A stretch of DNA of 64,000 bases from Arthrobacter gandavensis (GCF_009192735.1 NZ_VTFU01000004.1:434001-498000); one strand, 5' to 3'. Shown: positions 29,079 to 37,971, counted from the stretch's first letter. Made by a program: numbers and translations. Notes: generated by a model not told the origin, from the letters alone.

Positions 29079-29226
29079 ATCGTACCGGATCACATCCGGC
29101 GGGCACCCAAATGCGTCCAAGAGGGTCCCGCGGAAGTCACACGGAATAGGCGCCGGGGGTTTGCGGGTTGAAGCCTGCAGGTAAAGACGTGCCTGGAGGA
29201 CAGGCATCTTGATGAAGGACGGGCGC

Positions 29227-30363
29227 ATGATGCAGGACCAAACGGTGGACGCGGCGGTAATCGGCGCGGGCCAGGCAGGGCTCAGCGCGGCGTATTATCT
29301 GCAGCGCCGCGGGCTGGCGGCCGGAACCGGGTTCGTGGTGATCGACGCCAACGAAGGACCCGGAGGGGCATGGCGGCACCGCTGGGATTCGCTGACACTC
29401 GGTGCCGCCCACGGCATCCATGACCTTCCGCGCTCGCCCCTGGGCACTCCCGACCCCCGGGAGCCGGCGTCGTCCGTTGTCAGCCGCTACTACGGCGGAT
29501 ACGAGGCCGAGTTCGAGTTGCAGGTACAGCGCCCGGTCCGGGTGCTGAAAGTCAGTACCGCGGAGGACGGGCTGCTGCGGATCGACACCGACCGCGGCTC
29601 GTGGCGGGCTCGGACCGTTATCAACGCCACCGGAACGTGGGACAAACCGTACTGGCCGCACTACCCCGGACGGGAAGACTTCCGCGGCGTCCAACTGCAC
29701 ACCCATGACTTCCGCAGCGCCGCGGACTTTGCCGGCCGGCGCGTCCTGGTGGTCGGCGGCGGAACGTCCGCGGTCCAGTTCCTGCTTCAGCTGAACGACG
29801 CCGGCGCGCAGACGGTGTGGTCCACCCGCCGCCCGCCTGAGTTCACCCGCACGCCTTTCGACGCGGAGTGGGGCAGGGACGTGGAACAGCGTGTCAGCGA
29901 GCGCACCCGCGCCGGGCTGCCCCCGCTCAGCGTTGTTGCGGCCACCAAATTGCCGCTGACTCCCCAGTACCAGGCGGGGATCGACGACGGCGTCCTCATC
30001 TCCCGCGGCCCGCTCGCCCGGGTTACCGCGGACGGGGCGGTCTTCACCGACGGCAGCGCCGTGAAGGCCGACGTCATTCTGTGGGCCACGGGCTTTCGTG
30101 CGGCGCTGGACCATCTTGCGCCCCTGAAGCTGCGCGAATCCGGAGGCGGCATCCGCATGGACGGACCGCAGGTGAAGAAGTTGCCGCAGCTGTTCCTGGT
30201 GGGCTACGGCGAGTCCGCCTCGACGCTTGGCGCCACGCGGGCCGGGCGGGCGGCAGCCCTGGGGGCATTGGAGCTGCTCGGGCTGCCTGCTACTCCAAAT
30301 CCTCCCAGGAGAATTCCGTCCGGGTCCCCTGTTCCCAGTCGCGGCGCAGCACTGCGTAGGTAA
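29227..30363 (+). CDS. Flavin-dependent monooxygenase-like NAD(P)/FAD oxidoreductase
   Basis: A two-dinucleotide-binding flavoprotein of about 378 residues. The FAD motif AVIGAGQAGLSAAYYLQ lies at the N-terminus and the NADPH motif VLVVGGGTSAVQFLL near residue 175. An ATG-motif-like ILWATGFR precedes the C-terminal third. Such CzcO/FMO-like proteins oxidise small molecules or reduce disulfides; the substrate is unknown. Starts at 29212 and 29227 are both plausible; AAGGAC sits 7 nt before the second. The 3' end overlaps the convergent GNAT gene by 74 nt. Confidence 0.86.
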   Translation: MMQDQTVDAAVIGAGQAGLSAAYYLQRRGLAAGTGFVVIDANEGPGGAWRHRWDSLTLGAAHGIHDLPRSPLGTPDPREPASSVVSRYYGGYEAEFELQVQRPVRVLKVSTAEDGLLRIDTDRGSWRARTVINATGTWDKPYWPHYPGREDFRGVQLHTHDFRSAADFAGRRVLVVGGGTSAVQFLLQLNDAGAQTVWSTRRPPEFTRTPFDAEWGRDVEQRVSERTRAGLPPLSVVAATKLPLTPQYQAGIDDGVLISRGPLARVTADGAVFTDGSAVKADVILWATGFRAALDHLAPLKLRESGGGIRMDGPQVKKLPQLFLVGYGESASTLGATRAGRAAALGALELLGLPATPNPPRRIPSGSPVPSRGAALRR

Positions 30364-30826
30364 CCGACGCAATCCGGGTTCCGTCGTCCAGCAGCCAGTC
30401 CTCCCGGTAATGGGCTTCCTTGAGGAAGCCAGCGCGCAGAAAGGTCTTGCGCATCGCGACGTTGTCCTCGCGGGTCCGGCCGGCAAACCGGTGCGCCTGC
30501 GGCTTACTGCCGAAAACCAGCCCGGTAAGGGCCCGGAGCACCGGGACACCTGCTCCCTGCCCCCGGGCTTCCTCCACCAGCCGGAGGTCAAAGGTGGGGC
30601 ACTGGCTCTGCAGGCGTTCCACGATGACCAGGCCCAGCCGGTGGTTGTCTCCGTACACCCAATAGGTGCGGACGTCGTCGGCTTCGAACCGGCCGTCCAT
30701 GACCAGCTGACGCACCAGCTCCTCAGACGGCGCTGTGATCCGGTGGTAAGGAAAACTGTTGGTGGTGAGGAACTTGACCAGCTCTTCGACATCCTTATCG
30801 GAGAGCGGCATGAAAGTTACGTCCAT
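30290..30826 (-). CDS. GNAT-family N-acetyltransferase
   Basis: A 178-residue acetyltransferase resembling RimJ/RimL-type proteins. The acetyl-CoA-binding region appears as LRLVEEARGQGAGVPVLRALT (about residues 80-100), followed by TREDNVAMRKTFLRAGFLKEAHYRE, the usual C-terminal half. The acceptor is unknown. TAGGCT lies 6 nt before the ATG. It diverges from purU and overlaps the 3' end of the monooxygenase gene. Confidence 0.85.
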   Translation of the reverse strand: MDVTFMPLSDKDVEELVKFLTTNSFPYHRITAPSEELVRQLVMDGRFEADDVRTYWVYGDNHRLGLVIVERLQSQCPTFDLRLVEEARGQGAGVPVLRALTGLVFGSKPQAHRFAGRTREDNVAMRKTFLRAGFLKEAHYREDWLLDDGTRIASVTYAVLRRDWEQGTRTEFSWEDLE

Positions 30827-30832
30827 TTCCTT

Positions 30833-30838
30833 AGCCTA
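30833..30838 (-). promoter_or_regulatory. -10 element of a leaderless start (GNAT)
   Basis: Minus-strand TAGGCT lies 6 nt before the ATG at 30826. A purine-rich AAGGAA sits in the spacer but too close to the start codon to act as a normal ribosome-binding site. Confidence 0.45.
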
Positions 30839-30859
30839 AGGGAGGTGCTCCACGGCGGG

Positions 30860-30865
30860 TAACCT
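30860..30865 (+). promoter_or_regulatory. -10 element of a leaderless start (purU)
   Basis: TAACCT lies 6 nt before a GTG at 30872, one codon after the nominal ATG. This favours the GTG as the true start. Confidence 0.5.
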
Positions 30866-30871
30866 TGGATG

Positions 30872-31762
30872 GTGACCGACATTCCCGCTTCCCCGGCAGC
30901 CGAAGCCGCAGCATCCAAAGCTCCCGCCTACACCCTGACCTTGTCCTGCCCGGACCAGGCAGGAATAGTCCATGCCGTATCCGGCGGTCTCGTGGCCGCA
31001 CAGGGAAACATCACCGAATCCCAGCAATACGGCAGCCCCGAATCGGGAACGTTCTTCATGCGCGTCGATTTCACGGCTCCCGGGACCCACTCCGAAGTTC
31101 GGGAAACCCTGGCTCCGGTGGCGCAGGCCTTTGGCATGGACTGGCAGCTGCACGTGGCCGGAGCGCCGGTGCGCACGCTGATCATGGCGTCCAAGTCCGG
31201 ACACTGCCTCAACGACCTCCTCTTCCGGCAGCGCGCCGGGACGCTGCCCATCGAGATCCCGGCCATCGTGTCCAACCATCAGGACCTCGCCGGACTGGCC
31301 GCGTTTTACGGGGTTCCGTTCCACCACATCCCGGTGGTCCCCGGTGGCAAGGAAGCCGCGGAAGACCAGCTGCGCGGGCTGATGCGGGACCTGGACATCG
31401 AGCTGGTGGTGCTGGCCCGTTACATGCAGATCCTCAGCAACGAGCTGTGCCAGGATCTCTCCGGCCGGGCCATCAACATCCATCATTCGTTCCTGCCCTC
31501 GTTCAAGGGCGCCCGCCCCTACCACCAGGCCCACGCACGCGGCGTGAAGCTCATCGGGGCCACGGCCCACTATGTGACCTCGGACCTCGATGAGGGACCG
31601 ATCATCGAGCAGGAGGTCATCCGCGTTGACCACGCCCGGTCCGCTTCGCAGCTGGTTGCGCTGGGCAGCGACGTTGAAGGCCGGACACTGTCAAAGGCCG
31701 TCCAGTGGCACGCCGAGCACCGCGTCCTGCTGGACGGGAAGCGGACCATCGTCTTCAACTAA
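30872..31762 (+). CDS. purU: Formyltetrahydrofolate deformylase
   Basis: Hydrolyses 10-formyl-THF to formate and THF, balancing one-carbon pools. An N-terminal ACT-like domain (LTLSCPDQAGIVHAV, about residues 15-90) is followed by the formyltransferase fold. Catalytic residues appear in NIHHSFLPSFKGA and AHYVTSDLDEGPIIEQ. 296 residues from the GTG; the ATG at 30869 adds one codon. It lies 3 kb from glyA-folD, so one-carbon production and drain are encoded close together. Confidence 0.94.
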   Translation: MTDIPASPAAEAAASKAPAYTLTLSCPDQAGIVHAVSGGLVAAQGNITESQQYGSPESGTFFMRVDFTAPGTHSEVRETLAPVAQAFGMDWQLHVAGAPVRTLIMASKSGHCLNDLLFRQRAGTLPIEIPAIVSNHQDLAGLAAFYGVPFHHIPVVPGGKEAAEDQLRGLMRDLDIELVVLARYMQILSNELCQDLSGRAINIHHSFLPSFKGARPYHQAHARGVKLIGATAHYVTSDLDEGPIIEQEVIRVDHARSASQLVALGSDVEGRTLSKAVQWHAEHRVLLDGKRTIVFN

Positions 31763-31787
31763 CGCGGTCCGCTCCGCGGCATCCGGC

Positions 31788-31793
31788 TAGGCT
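31788..31793 (+). promoter_or_regulatory. -10 element of a leaderless start (gamma carbonic anhydrase)
   Basis: TAGGCT lies 6 nt before the ATG at 31800. There is no ribosome-binding site in the GGCCCC spacer. Confidence 0.55.
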
Positions 31794-31799
31794 GGCCCC

Positions 31800-32342
31800 A
31801 TGGCATACGTTATTCCGCTCCGGGGCCGGACCCCGGACATCGATCCGTCCGTTTTCCTTGCTCCCACGGCATCGCTTATTGGTGACGTCCACATGGCACC
31901 CGGTTCCAGCGCCTTTTACGGTGTCTGTGTCCGCGGCGACTCCAATTCCATCCGCGTCGGGACCGGCAGCAACCTGCAGGACAACGTGGTGCTCCACGCG
32001 GATCCCGGATTCCCCACAACTGTGGGCGAGCGGGTCAGCATCGGCCACAACGCGGTTGTCCACGGATGCACCATTGAGGATGACTGCCTGATCGGCATGA
32101 GCGCGACCGTCATGAACGGCGCAGTGGTGGGCACGGGTTCCCTGGTCGCTGCCGGCGCCGTCGTTCTGGAAGGCACTGTCATTCCGCCCCGGTCCCTGGT
32201 GGCTGGAGTGCCGGCGAAAGTACGGCGTCAGCTTACCGATGAGGAGTTTGCCGGGGTGCAGGCCAATGCCGCCAATTACCTCGCAACGGCCGCGGCTCAC
32301 CGCGATGCCATGGAAGTTGAGCAGCAGGCCAGCAGCCAATAA
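31800..32342 (+). CDS. Gamma-class carbonic anhydrase family protein
   Basis: A 180-residue left-handed beta-helix protein of the gamma-CA/YrdA/PaaY group. Hexapeptide turns run from about residue 25 to 140. The metal-ligand histidines are visible in VVLHADPG and SIGHNAVVHGC. A C-terminal helix with RDAMEVEQQ follows. Members hydrate CO2 or have uncertain function, so the activity is not certain. Apparently leaderless. Confidence 0.88.
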   Translation: MAYVIPLRGRTPDIDPSVFLAPTASLIGDVHMAPGSSAFYGVCVRGDSNSIRVGTGSNLQDNVVLHADPGFPTTVGERVSIGHNAVVHGCTIEDDCLIGMSATVMNGAVVGTGSLVAAGAVVLEGTVIPPRSLVAGVPAKVRRQLTDEEFAGVQANAANYLATAAAHRDAMEVEQQASSQ

Positions 32343-32493
32343 CACGGGCGCAGACCACTGGCGGGGATCGTCTGTTGACGCCTGCAGCGGGAGGGGTTTA
32401 GCTGTAGCCAGAAGCTCTGACAAGGAAGTCCCCGGGCAGCTGCACCGGCAGGAAGTGAGACCCACCTGCGCGTGTTTCTCAGAGAAGAGGACC

Positions 32494-33579
32494 ATGAACG
32501 CTCCGCACATTCCCCTCCCGCCGTGCGCAGCTCCGGGGGCACCCAGCCCGGTAAGAAAAACCGGACGAACGCTCAGATGGGGCGTGGTCGGGACGGGCAA
32601 CATTGCCGCCAAAGTCACTGAGGACATCGCCCGGCTGGAGGATGCGGTCCTGCAGTGTGTCAGTTCCCGAAACGAAGCTTCCGCGGTCGAGTTTGCCGAT
32701 CAGTTCGGAGTGGCGAGCGCCGTCTTCGACAAGCCAAGGGCCCCGGGGTACACCCAGCTGGTCGAGGATCCCGAAGTGGACGTCGTTTACGTCGCTGCCC
32801 CGCAGGCCCAGCACTACGAGATCTCCAGGGCTGCCTTGCTGGCCGGGAAAAACGTGCTTTGCGAGAAGTCGCTCACCACTAATGCCCGGGAAGCGGAGGA
32901 CCTCATAGGGATTGCATCCACGCGGGGACTCTTTCTGATGGAGGGGGTGTGGACACGGTTCCTGCCCTGCGTTAACCGGATTTGGGAGATTCTGGCCAGC
33001 GGCGAGCTCGGCGACATCCAATGGGTGCAGGCGGATCTGGGGCTCCCAAACGGGCCCGGAACCGGGAGCCGTCGTTCGGGTGCCGAGACCGGGGCCGGGG
33101 CGCTGCTGGACCTCACGGTTTATCCCCTGACCCTGGCTGTGGGGGCCCTGGGGTTTCCGGAAGGCGTGACCGCCGTCGGCGCTGGTATTGACCAGCAGAA
33201 CGCCCTGCTCCTGACCTATCCTTCCGGCGCCGCGGCCCAGCTCATGTCGTCGCTCCTCTCTCTGGGCACCCGGACCGCTACTTTTTCCGGGACGAAAGGC
33301 TGGCTGCGGACCGGAGCACCGCTTCACAATCCGGTGGAGCTAACCGTTGCCCCATTGCTGGGCGACCAGCGGGTGGAACGGTTTCCGCAGGTCGGCAACG
33401 GATACACGTATGAGCTGCGCGAAGCGACCCGCTGCATCCAATCCGGGCTCCCGGAGTCCCCCACCATGAGCTGGGACCATTCCCTGCAGACCATGCGGCT
33501 GTTTGATGACGCCCGCTCCCAGATGGGCGTGCGCTACGCGAACGACGGCGTCGCTGTCCGTCCGGCTGCCCACCACTAG
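32494..33579 (+). CDS. Gfo/Idh/MocA-family oxidoreductase
   Basis: A 361-residue NAD(P)-dependent oxidoreductase. The Rossmann motif GVVGTGNIAAKV lies near residue 30, and the characteristic EKSLTTN (EKP-type) motif with its lysine near residue 128. The C-terminal domain supplies the substrate site. The closest resemblance is to trans-dihydrodiol or sugar dehydrogenases of this superfamily. The start is the ATG at 32494 with AGAAGAGG upstream. The frame runs open back into the preceding gene, which is coincidental. Confidence 0.88.
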   Translation: MNAPHIPLPPCAAPGAPSPVRKTGRTLRWGVVGTGNIAAKVTEDIARLEDAVLQCVSSRNEASAVEFADQFGVASAVFDKPRAPGYTQLVEDPEVDVVYVAAPQAQHYEISRAALLAGKNVLCEKSLTTNAREAEDLIGIASTRGLFLMEGVWTRFLPCVNRIWEILASGELGDIQWVQADLGLPNGPGTGSRRSGAETGAGALLDLTVYPLTLAVGALGFPEGVTAVGAGIDQQNALLLTYPSGAAAQLMSSLLSLGTRTATFSGTKGWLRTGAPLHNPVELTVAPLLGDQRVERFPQVGNGYTYELREATRCIQSGLPESPTMSWDHSLQTMRLFDDARSQMGVRYANDGVAVRPAAHH

Positions 33580-33647
33580 ACTCTTCCGCTTCACTGCCTC
33601 CCGTTTGCACGCTCTCGGGTTTGCCCCTTTCCGGGTGGGGGCACGGA

Positions 33648-33680
33648 GAAAGCGGCCCCGCAAGCAGCAGGACCGCTTTC
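33648..33680 (-). terminator. Terminator after the DUF3618 gene
   Basis: Arms 33648-33658 and 33670-33680 pair over 11 positions in the minus-strand RNA with one G-U wobble. The hairpin starts 12 nt after the DUF3618 stop and can also act on the plus-strand oxidoreductase transcript. Confidence 0.6.
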
Positions 33681-33691
33681 GGCGTTTCGGG

Positions 33692-34288
33692 TTATGCGTT
33701 GCGCACGTTGTCCTGGGCATCAGTGGCTTTGCTCTTTACATCGCCGGCAGCGCCCTGGCCCTCCTGTTTGACGTTCTGTGCTGCCTCGGTGGCAGTCGCC
33801 TTGACGTTTTCCATGGCTTCCTGCGCGGGTTCCTTGAGGCCCTGGGCCATTTCCTTCGCCGTATCGGTGACCTGCGTCGTCAGTGGCTCCGCCGCTGTTT
33901 TGATGTTGTCCGCGGCAACACATTCCTTCTCACTGGCGGGAATCAGCGAAGCCGCCAGCAGCCCCGCGCCGAAGGCAATAAGGCCGGCGGCGATGGGGTT
34001 GCCCTGCGCCTTGGCCGTAAGTTTCTGCGGCGCCTCGCCGACTGCCGAACCGGCGCGCGAAACGCCGTCGGACGCTGAACCTGTGCCGGACTGAACCTTG
34101 TCGGTCATGGAATCCGCAGCTCCCATCACTTTGTCCTTGACGCCGGATACGGCGTCCTTCAACTTGTCGGTCTGCCGCTGAACAATATGCGACGGAGTGA
34201 CCTTGTCCGCCACGGCGTCCACATTGCTTCCCAGCCGGCGGCGGGTCTCTTCAATGTCTGCCCGTATTGCATCGGGATTTTCGCTCAT
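33692..34288 (-). CDS. DUF3618 domain protein (membrane/stress-associated)
   Basis: A 198-residue protein starting with the DUF3618 motif IRADIEETRRRLGSNVDAVADKV. An amphipathic KLKDAVSGVKDKVMGAADSM-type region follows, then a hydrophobic helix near residues 103-119 (AAGLIAFGAGLLAASL). The C-terminal third is an Ala/Glu/Lys-rich helical repeat resembling LEA-like or apolipoprotein-like segments. Its start overlaps the holin-like gene by 4 nt. Together with the next two genes it forms a set common in actinobacterial envelope or desiccation responses. Confidence 0.85.
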   Translation of the reverse strand: MSENPDAIRADIEETRRRLGSNVDAVADKVTPSHIVQRQTDKLKDAVSGVKDKVMGAADSMTDKVQSGTGSASDGVSRAGSAVGEAPQKLTAKAQGNPIAAGLIAFGAGLLAASLIPASEKECVAADNIKTAAEPLTTQVTDTAKEMAQGLKEPAQEAMENVKATATEAAQNVKQEGQGAAGDVKSKATDAQDNVRNA

Positions 34289-34704
34289 CGTAGGTCCTCA
34301 TTCGGTTTAAGGGTTCCGGGAATTTCCTGCAGGGTTTCCGACGTCTGGGGCATGCCCTTGATTTTCCGCATTTCAGTGCGTCCGCGCATGGCAAGGACCG
34401 CGGCAATGACTGCCCAGATCACGGCCACCACCAGCCCCGACCAGCCCAACCCGATCAGGCTTCCGAGCGCCTGCCATAGGGCGATGGAAAGAAACAGGAG
34501 GACAAAGTAGCCGGCCACAGCGGCGCCGGCGTACATGCCGCCGCCTTTACCCGCACGGGTGGCGGACTGCTTCAGCTCAACCTTCGCCAGCTCCACTTCC
34601 TGGCGCATGAGCGTGGACATATCCTGCGTCACTTGTCCCAGCAGGTCTCCCAGAGACGTACTCTCAGCCCTTGTGGGCGGCGGTTCAGGGATTTCGGTAC
34701 TCAT
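34285..34704 (-). CDS. Phage holin-superfamily (DUF1469/Phage_holin_3_6) membrane protein
   Basis: A 139-residue protein with an N-terminal SLGDLLGQVTQDMSTLMRQEVELAK region that identifies the family and two transmembrane helices. The charged C-terminus is cytoplasmic. Despite the name, chromosomal members are not lysis proteins. They occur with DUF3618 and YtxH-like proteins, exactly as here. It overlaps the genes on both sides (4 nt downstream, 1 nt upstream). Confidence 0.87.
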   Translation of the reverse strand: MSTEIPEPPPTRAESTSLGDLLGQVTQDMSTLMRQEVELAKVELKQSATRAGKGGGMYAGAAVAGYFVLLFLSIALWQALGSLIGLGWSGLVVAVIWAVIAAVLAMRGRTEMRKIKGMPQTSETLQEIPGTLKPNEDLR

Positions 34705-35552
34705 CAGTGCCGACCGCCGCTAAACGGATCGCTGGCGCGGGTCCCCGACGCCGGCAGCTGATCGTCAGACACCGGTGGCCGTCCTGCAGCGTGCGTGGGT
34801 TCAGTGGCGAACGGATCGTCCATCGCTCCCCCTGCATTAACGGTTCCCGTCCCGGCGTAGGTGGGCTGGACCGGAGGCTCGGGAGGATAGATCGTTTCGG
34901 GGGTTGTCACTGTTCCGGCACCTGGCGCCTGTCCGCCTGTCACCTGTCCGGTCTCTGGCGCCTGTCCGGTGCCTGTCGCTTGTCCGGTGCCTGTCGCGGC
35001 CGGGCCTTCCGGCACGCCGGCGCTGAGGCCCTTGTTCAGCCTGCCGGCCAGGAAGCCCGCACCGGCAGCAATGGCAAGGAACGCGACCGGCCGCTGCCGG
35101 GCAAAGGACTTGACCTCGTCGACCAGCGAGCCGGGGTTGCGGTTGTCGAGCCAGGATGCAACTGAGGATGAACGTTCAGCTGCCTGCCGGACCAGATCCG
35201 AAGCAACACCGGGCTGATCGGAATTCTCGGCCATGGAATGCAGCTCGCCGGCCATGGACCGAAGACCTTCAGCAACTTTCTGTTGCTGAACACCCGCCTG
35301 ATGGGTGAGGTCGGTCCGCGCCTGGTCAAGCAGGTCCCTGGCGTTGGCCGTCACTTCAGAGGCAACGCCCGCGGCCTCGGACTTGACTGTTTCAGCGACG
35401 TGCTGAGCGCTTCCCGCCGCATCCTGAGCGAGACCAGCAGACTGTTCCTTGGCAGCGCCCGCTTTGGCGGACTTTGCCTCGGATGATTGGTCCTGCGCCG
35501 TGGTTGCGGCATGACTTCCGTCTCTGGGCCACTCGTTTTCCGTCATCATCAT
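34704..35552 (-). CDS. Ala/Gln-rich membrane-anchored protein with TGQ repeats
   Basis: First gene of the three-gene cluster, 282 residues; no named family recognised. Residues 20-135 are a highly helical Ala/Gln/Glu/Ser region (AQDAAGSAQHVAETVKSEAA style), like LEA or apolipoprotein-type amphipathic repeats. A hydrophobic helix lies at about 156-170. A low-complexity linker built on TGQ units (about 187-214) and a Pro-rich acidic tail follow. It probably spans or lines the membrane as an envelope or stress protein. Confidence 0.72.
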   Translation of the reverse strand: MMMTENEWPRDGSHAATTAQDQSSEAKSAKAGAAKEQSAGLAQDAAGSAQHVAETVKSEAAGVASEVTANARDLLDQARTDLTHQAGVQQQKVAEGLRSMAGELHSMAENSDQPGVASDLVRQAAERSSSVASWLDNRNPGSLVDEVKSFARQRPVAFLAIAAGAGFLAGRLNKGLSAGVPEGPAATGTGQATGTGQAPETGQVTGGQAPGAGTVTTPETIYPPEPPVQPTYAGTGTVNAGGAMDDPFATEPTHAAGRPPVSDDQLPASGTRASDPFSGGRH

Positions 35553-35625
35553 TCTCTTTCCTGGATCGTTACGGATGAAGAATCAGAATCAGCGCCGATG
35601 AAGCAGAGCCACCGGCTCAACCGAT

Positions 35626-35675
35626 GATAAGCACACTTACTACCATCCCGTAAAGAGGTAGTAAGTACACTTATC
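35626..35675. promoter_or_regulatory. Long inverted repeat between divergent envelope genes
   Basis: Arms 35626-35644 and 35657-35675 match as inverted repeats at 16 of 19 positions, spaced by 12 nt. The sequence is AT-rich (ACTTACTACC core) and lies between the divergent start codons at 35552 and 35831. It could be a regulator-binding site for both units. Confidence 0.5.
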
Positions 35676-35830
35676 AACAGACTTTCCGGGCTGCCGGCAG
35701 GTGATCGCAGGGTGGCCCCTTTCTCACCTCCACGCCCTTGTGCAGGTTCAGGCCTGCGTGGTTTGCTGGCGACCACGATTCCCCGCCCGTCAGGAGAACC
35801 GATTCCCATTCGAAGTCAGAGGAGATTCCA

Positions 35831-36370
35831 GTGGCAGGAAACCTGCTTGCCCGATCCGTGCATGACCTCACTGCGGCAGCATGGTTCGGAGGTTCATTGA
35901 TGGGCGCCATAGGCCTGAACGGCGCGGCCGCCGAGGCCAAGGACCCGGCGGAGCGTACGCGCCTTTCCAGCCTGGGATGGAAGAAATGGGCCCCGGTCCA
36001 GTCGGCCGCGATCCTCTCCCATTTCGTAGCCGGCCTGGCGCTCATCGGCGACAACAAGGGCCGGGTGGCAAAGCAGGAGGGCGTTGGATCCTCAACCGTC
36101 TACAAAACCGGTGTCACCGTGGTGGGCGCACTGGTGACTCTCTATGCAGGCATAGTGGGGCGAAAGGTGGAGAAGTACTCCGAGGAGGGGGCCGTTGGCG
36201 CCACGGAACCGCATCCGGCCGCGTCCAAGGAGCTGAAATCGGCGCAGCGCCAGCTGAAGCTTCTGCAGTGGTCCATCCCGGTATTTTCAGGCGCCGTAAT
36301 CGTCATGGGCGCGCAGCAGGGTGAGATGCAGCGGGCCACCAATGTCCTCCAGGGCCTCCTGCGCTCCTAG
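35831..36370 (+). CDS. Conserved hypothetical membrane protein
   Basis: 179 residues from a GTG at 35831 with GAGGAG 6 nt upstream; the frame also runs upstream without such support. Not a family I can name. It has a DLTAAAWFGGSLMGAIGLNGAA N-terminal helix, a hydrophobic segment around residues 55-67 (QSAAILSHFVAGLALIG), one at about 85-106 (KTGVTVVGALVTLYAGIVG) and one near the C-terminus. Divergent from the TGQ-repeat gene and probably sharing its control region. Confidence 0.75.
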   Translation: MAGNLLARSVHDLTAAAWFGGSLMGAIGLNGAAAEAKDPAERTRLSSLGWKKWAPVQSAAILSHFVAGLALIGDNKGRVAKQEGVGSSTVYKTGVTVVGALVTLYAGIVGRKVEKYSEEGAVGATEPHPAASKELKSAQRQLKLLQWSIPVFSGAVIVMGAQQGEMQRATNVLQGLLRS

Positions 36371-36501
36371 GCCAGCAGCGCTTCCCGGCCGGTTTCCCCC
36401 CATCCCGGCCGGGGCGCCCCTCCCCCAGTGCGCCCGTCATTTTCGAGTTTGACCGCGTCGAAAGCTATACATCCTTCGGCGGCCATGGTTATCTTCAGAC
36501 G

Positions 36502-37971
36502 ATGGGTGCCGAAGTGAACAGCAAAACGTACAGCCGCGAGCAGCGCACGCGTTACCGCCAGCGGCTGCTGGAAAACCTGGACCGCTTTGCCGGTTATCTT
36601 TCCACCGCCAAATTTGCCGACACCTGCAGCATCGGCCTCGAACTTGAGCTGAATCTGACGACCCAGGACTTCGCTCCCGCTCTGAGGAACGCCGCCGTCC
36701 TGGAGGAGATCGCGGATCCCGCCTTCCAGACCGAGATCGGTGCCTTCAACATCGAGATGAACCATCCCGCTCTTTCCATCAAGGGCTCCGGGCTCAGGGA
36801 CCTCGAAGACTCTCTCCGGCACCAGCTGAACCGTGCCGACACACGGGCAGCCGATGTTAAAACCGAGATCCTCATGGTCGGGATCCTGCCGACACTTCAG
36901 CCGGCGGTGCTGGAGGACAAGGAATGGCTCAGCGCGGGCAAGCGCTACGCCGCACTGAACACGTCCGTTTTGCAGGCACGCGGCGAAGACGTGCTGGTGG
37001 ACCTGCCGGGCGCTGAACCATTGTCCTTCTACGCCAAGAACATAGCTCCGGAGGCGGCGTGCACCTCGGTGCAGCTTCACCTTGAGGTTAGCCCGGAGGA
37101 CTTTGCGCCGGCATGGAACGCCGCCCAGATCATCGCCGCCCCACAGGTTGCCCTGGCGGCCAACTCCCCGGTTTTCCTGGAGCACATCCTTTGGCATGAG
37201 ACCCGCATCGAACTCTTCAAGCAGGCCATCGACACCCGCCCTCCCGAGATGAGGAATCAGGGTGTGCGGCCGCGGGTATGGTTCGGGGAACGGTGGATCA
37301 CCTCAATTTTTGACTTGTTCGAGGAGAATGTCCGCTACTTCCCTGCGCTTCTGCCCGAGTTGTCGCGCAGCAGCGGAGGATCCACGGGAGCCGGGGCTCC
37401 CCTGCTCCCGGAGCTGCGCCTGCACAACGGAACGGTCTACCGATGGAACCGCCCCATCTATGATCCCGGGGAGCACACCCCAAACCTGCGTCTGGAGAAC
37501 CGGATCCTTCCGGCGGGCCCCACCGTGCTTGACGTTGTTTCCAACGCAGCCTTCTTTTACGGACTTGTCCACCATCTGCGCACCGCCGACCGCCCCCTCT
37601 GGAGCCGCCTGGCCTTCAAGAGTGCGGCTGATAATTTCCTCGCCTGCGCCCGTTCAGGCTTGGAAGCGACCGTCTACTGGCCCGGCATTGGGGAGACTCC
37701 TGTGGCGGAACTGATTATCCGCCACCTGATTCCACAAGCCGCGGAGGGGCTCCGCGAGCTTGGCGTGGACGACCATCTCATTGGGCGGTACTTGGATGTG
37801 ATCCGGGAACGAGCCCGCACGGAGCAGAACGGCGCCTCCTGGCAAATTGCCTATCTGCGCCGGCTTGAGAGCCAGGGCATGGAACGCAGGCCCGCTCTCG
37901 CGGAAATGACGCGGCGGTACTGGGAAAACATGCACACGAACGCCCCCGTGCATGAGTGGCCGGTCGACTGA
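36502..37971 (+). CDS. Glutamate-cysteine ligase family protein
   Basis: A 489-residue protein of the GCS2/carboxylate-amine ligase superfamily. The IGLELELNL motif supplies metal- and substrate-binding glutamates, and EIGAFNIEMNHP carries the second set. A basic region (RVWFGERW) and RLENRILPAGPT lie in the C-terminal half. Possible reactions are gamma-glutamylcysteine formation or ligation of glutamate to another amine. Actinobacteria usually rely on mycothiol or ergothioneine, whose pathway starts with EgtA, a relative. It is monocistronic with a 130-nt upstream gap. Confidence 0.8.
   Translation: MGAEVNSKTYSREQRTRYRQRLLENLDRFAGYLSTAKFADTCSIGLELELNLTTQDFAPALRNAAVLEEIADPAFQTEIGAFNIEMNHPALSIKGSGLRDLEDSLRHQLNRADTRAADVKTEILMVGILPTLQPAVLEDKEWLSAGKRYAALNTSVLQARGEDVLVDLPGAEPLSFYAKNIAPEAACTSVQLHLEVSPEDFAPAWNAAQIIAAPQVALAANSPVFLEHILWHETRIELFKQAIDTRPPEMRNQGVRPRVWFGERWITSIFDLFEENVRYFPALLPELSRSSGGSTGAGAPLLPELRLHNGTVYRWNRPIYDPGEHTPNLRLENRILPAGPTVLDVVSNAAFFYGLVHHLRTADRPLWSRLAFKSAADNFLACARSGLEATVYWPGIGETPVAELIIRHLIPQAAEGLRELGVDDHLIGRYLDVIRERARTEQNGASWQIAYLRRLESQGMERRPALAEMTRRYWENMHTNAPVHEWPVD

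Noticed and set aside
28923-29228. 101-codon minus-strand frame in the glyA leader
   Set aside because: It lies over the ZTP riboswitch blocks; the conservation visible there is RNA, not protein.
34285-34704. Prophage remnant suggested by the holin-family protein
   Set aside because: No endolysin, tail or integrase genes are nearby; this family is chromosomal and pairs with DUF3618 proteins.
35549-35809. 86-codon minus-strand frame before the TGQ-repeat gene
   Set aside because: It runs through the inverted repeat and the divergent promoter region and has no coding character.
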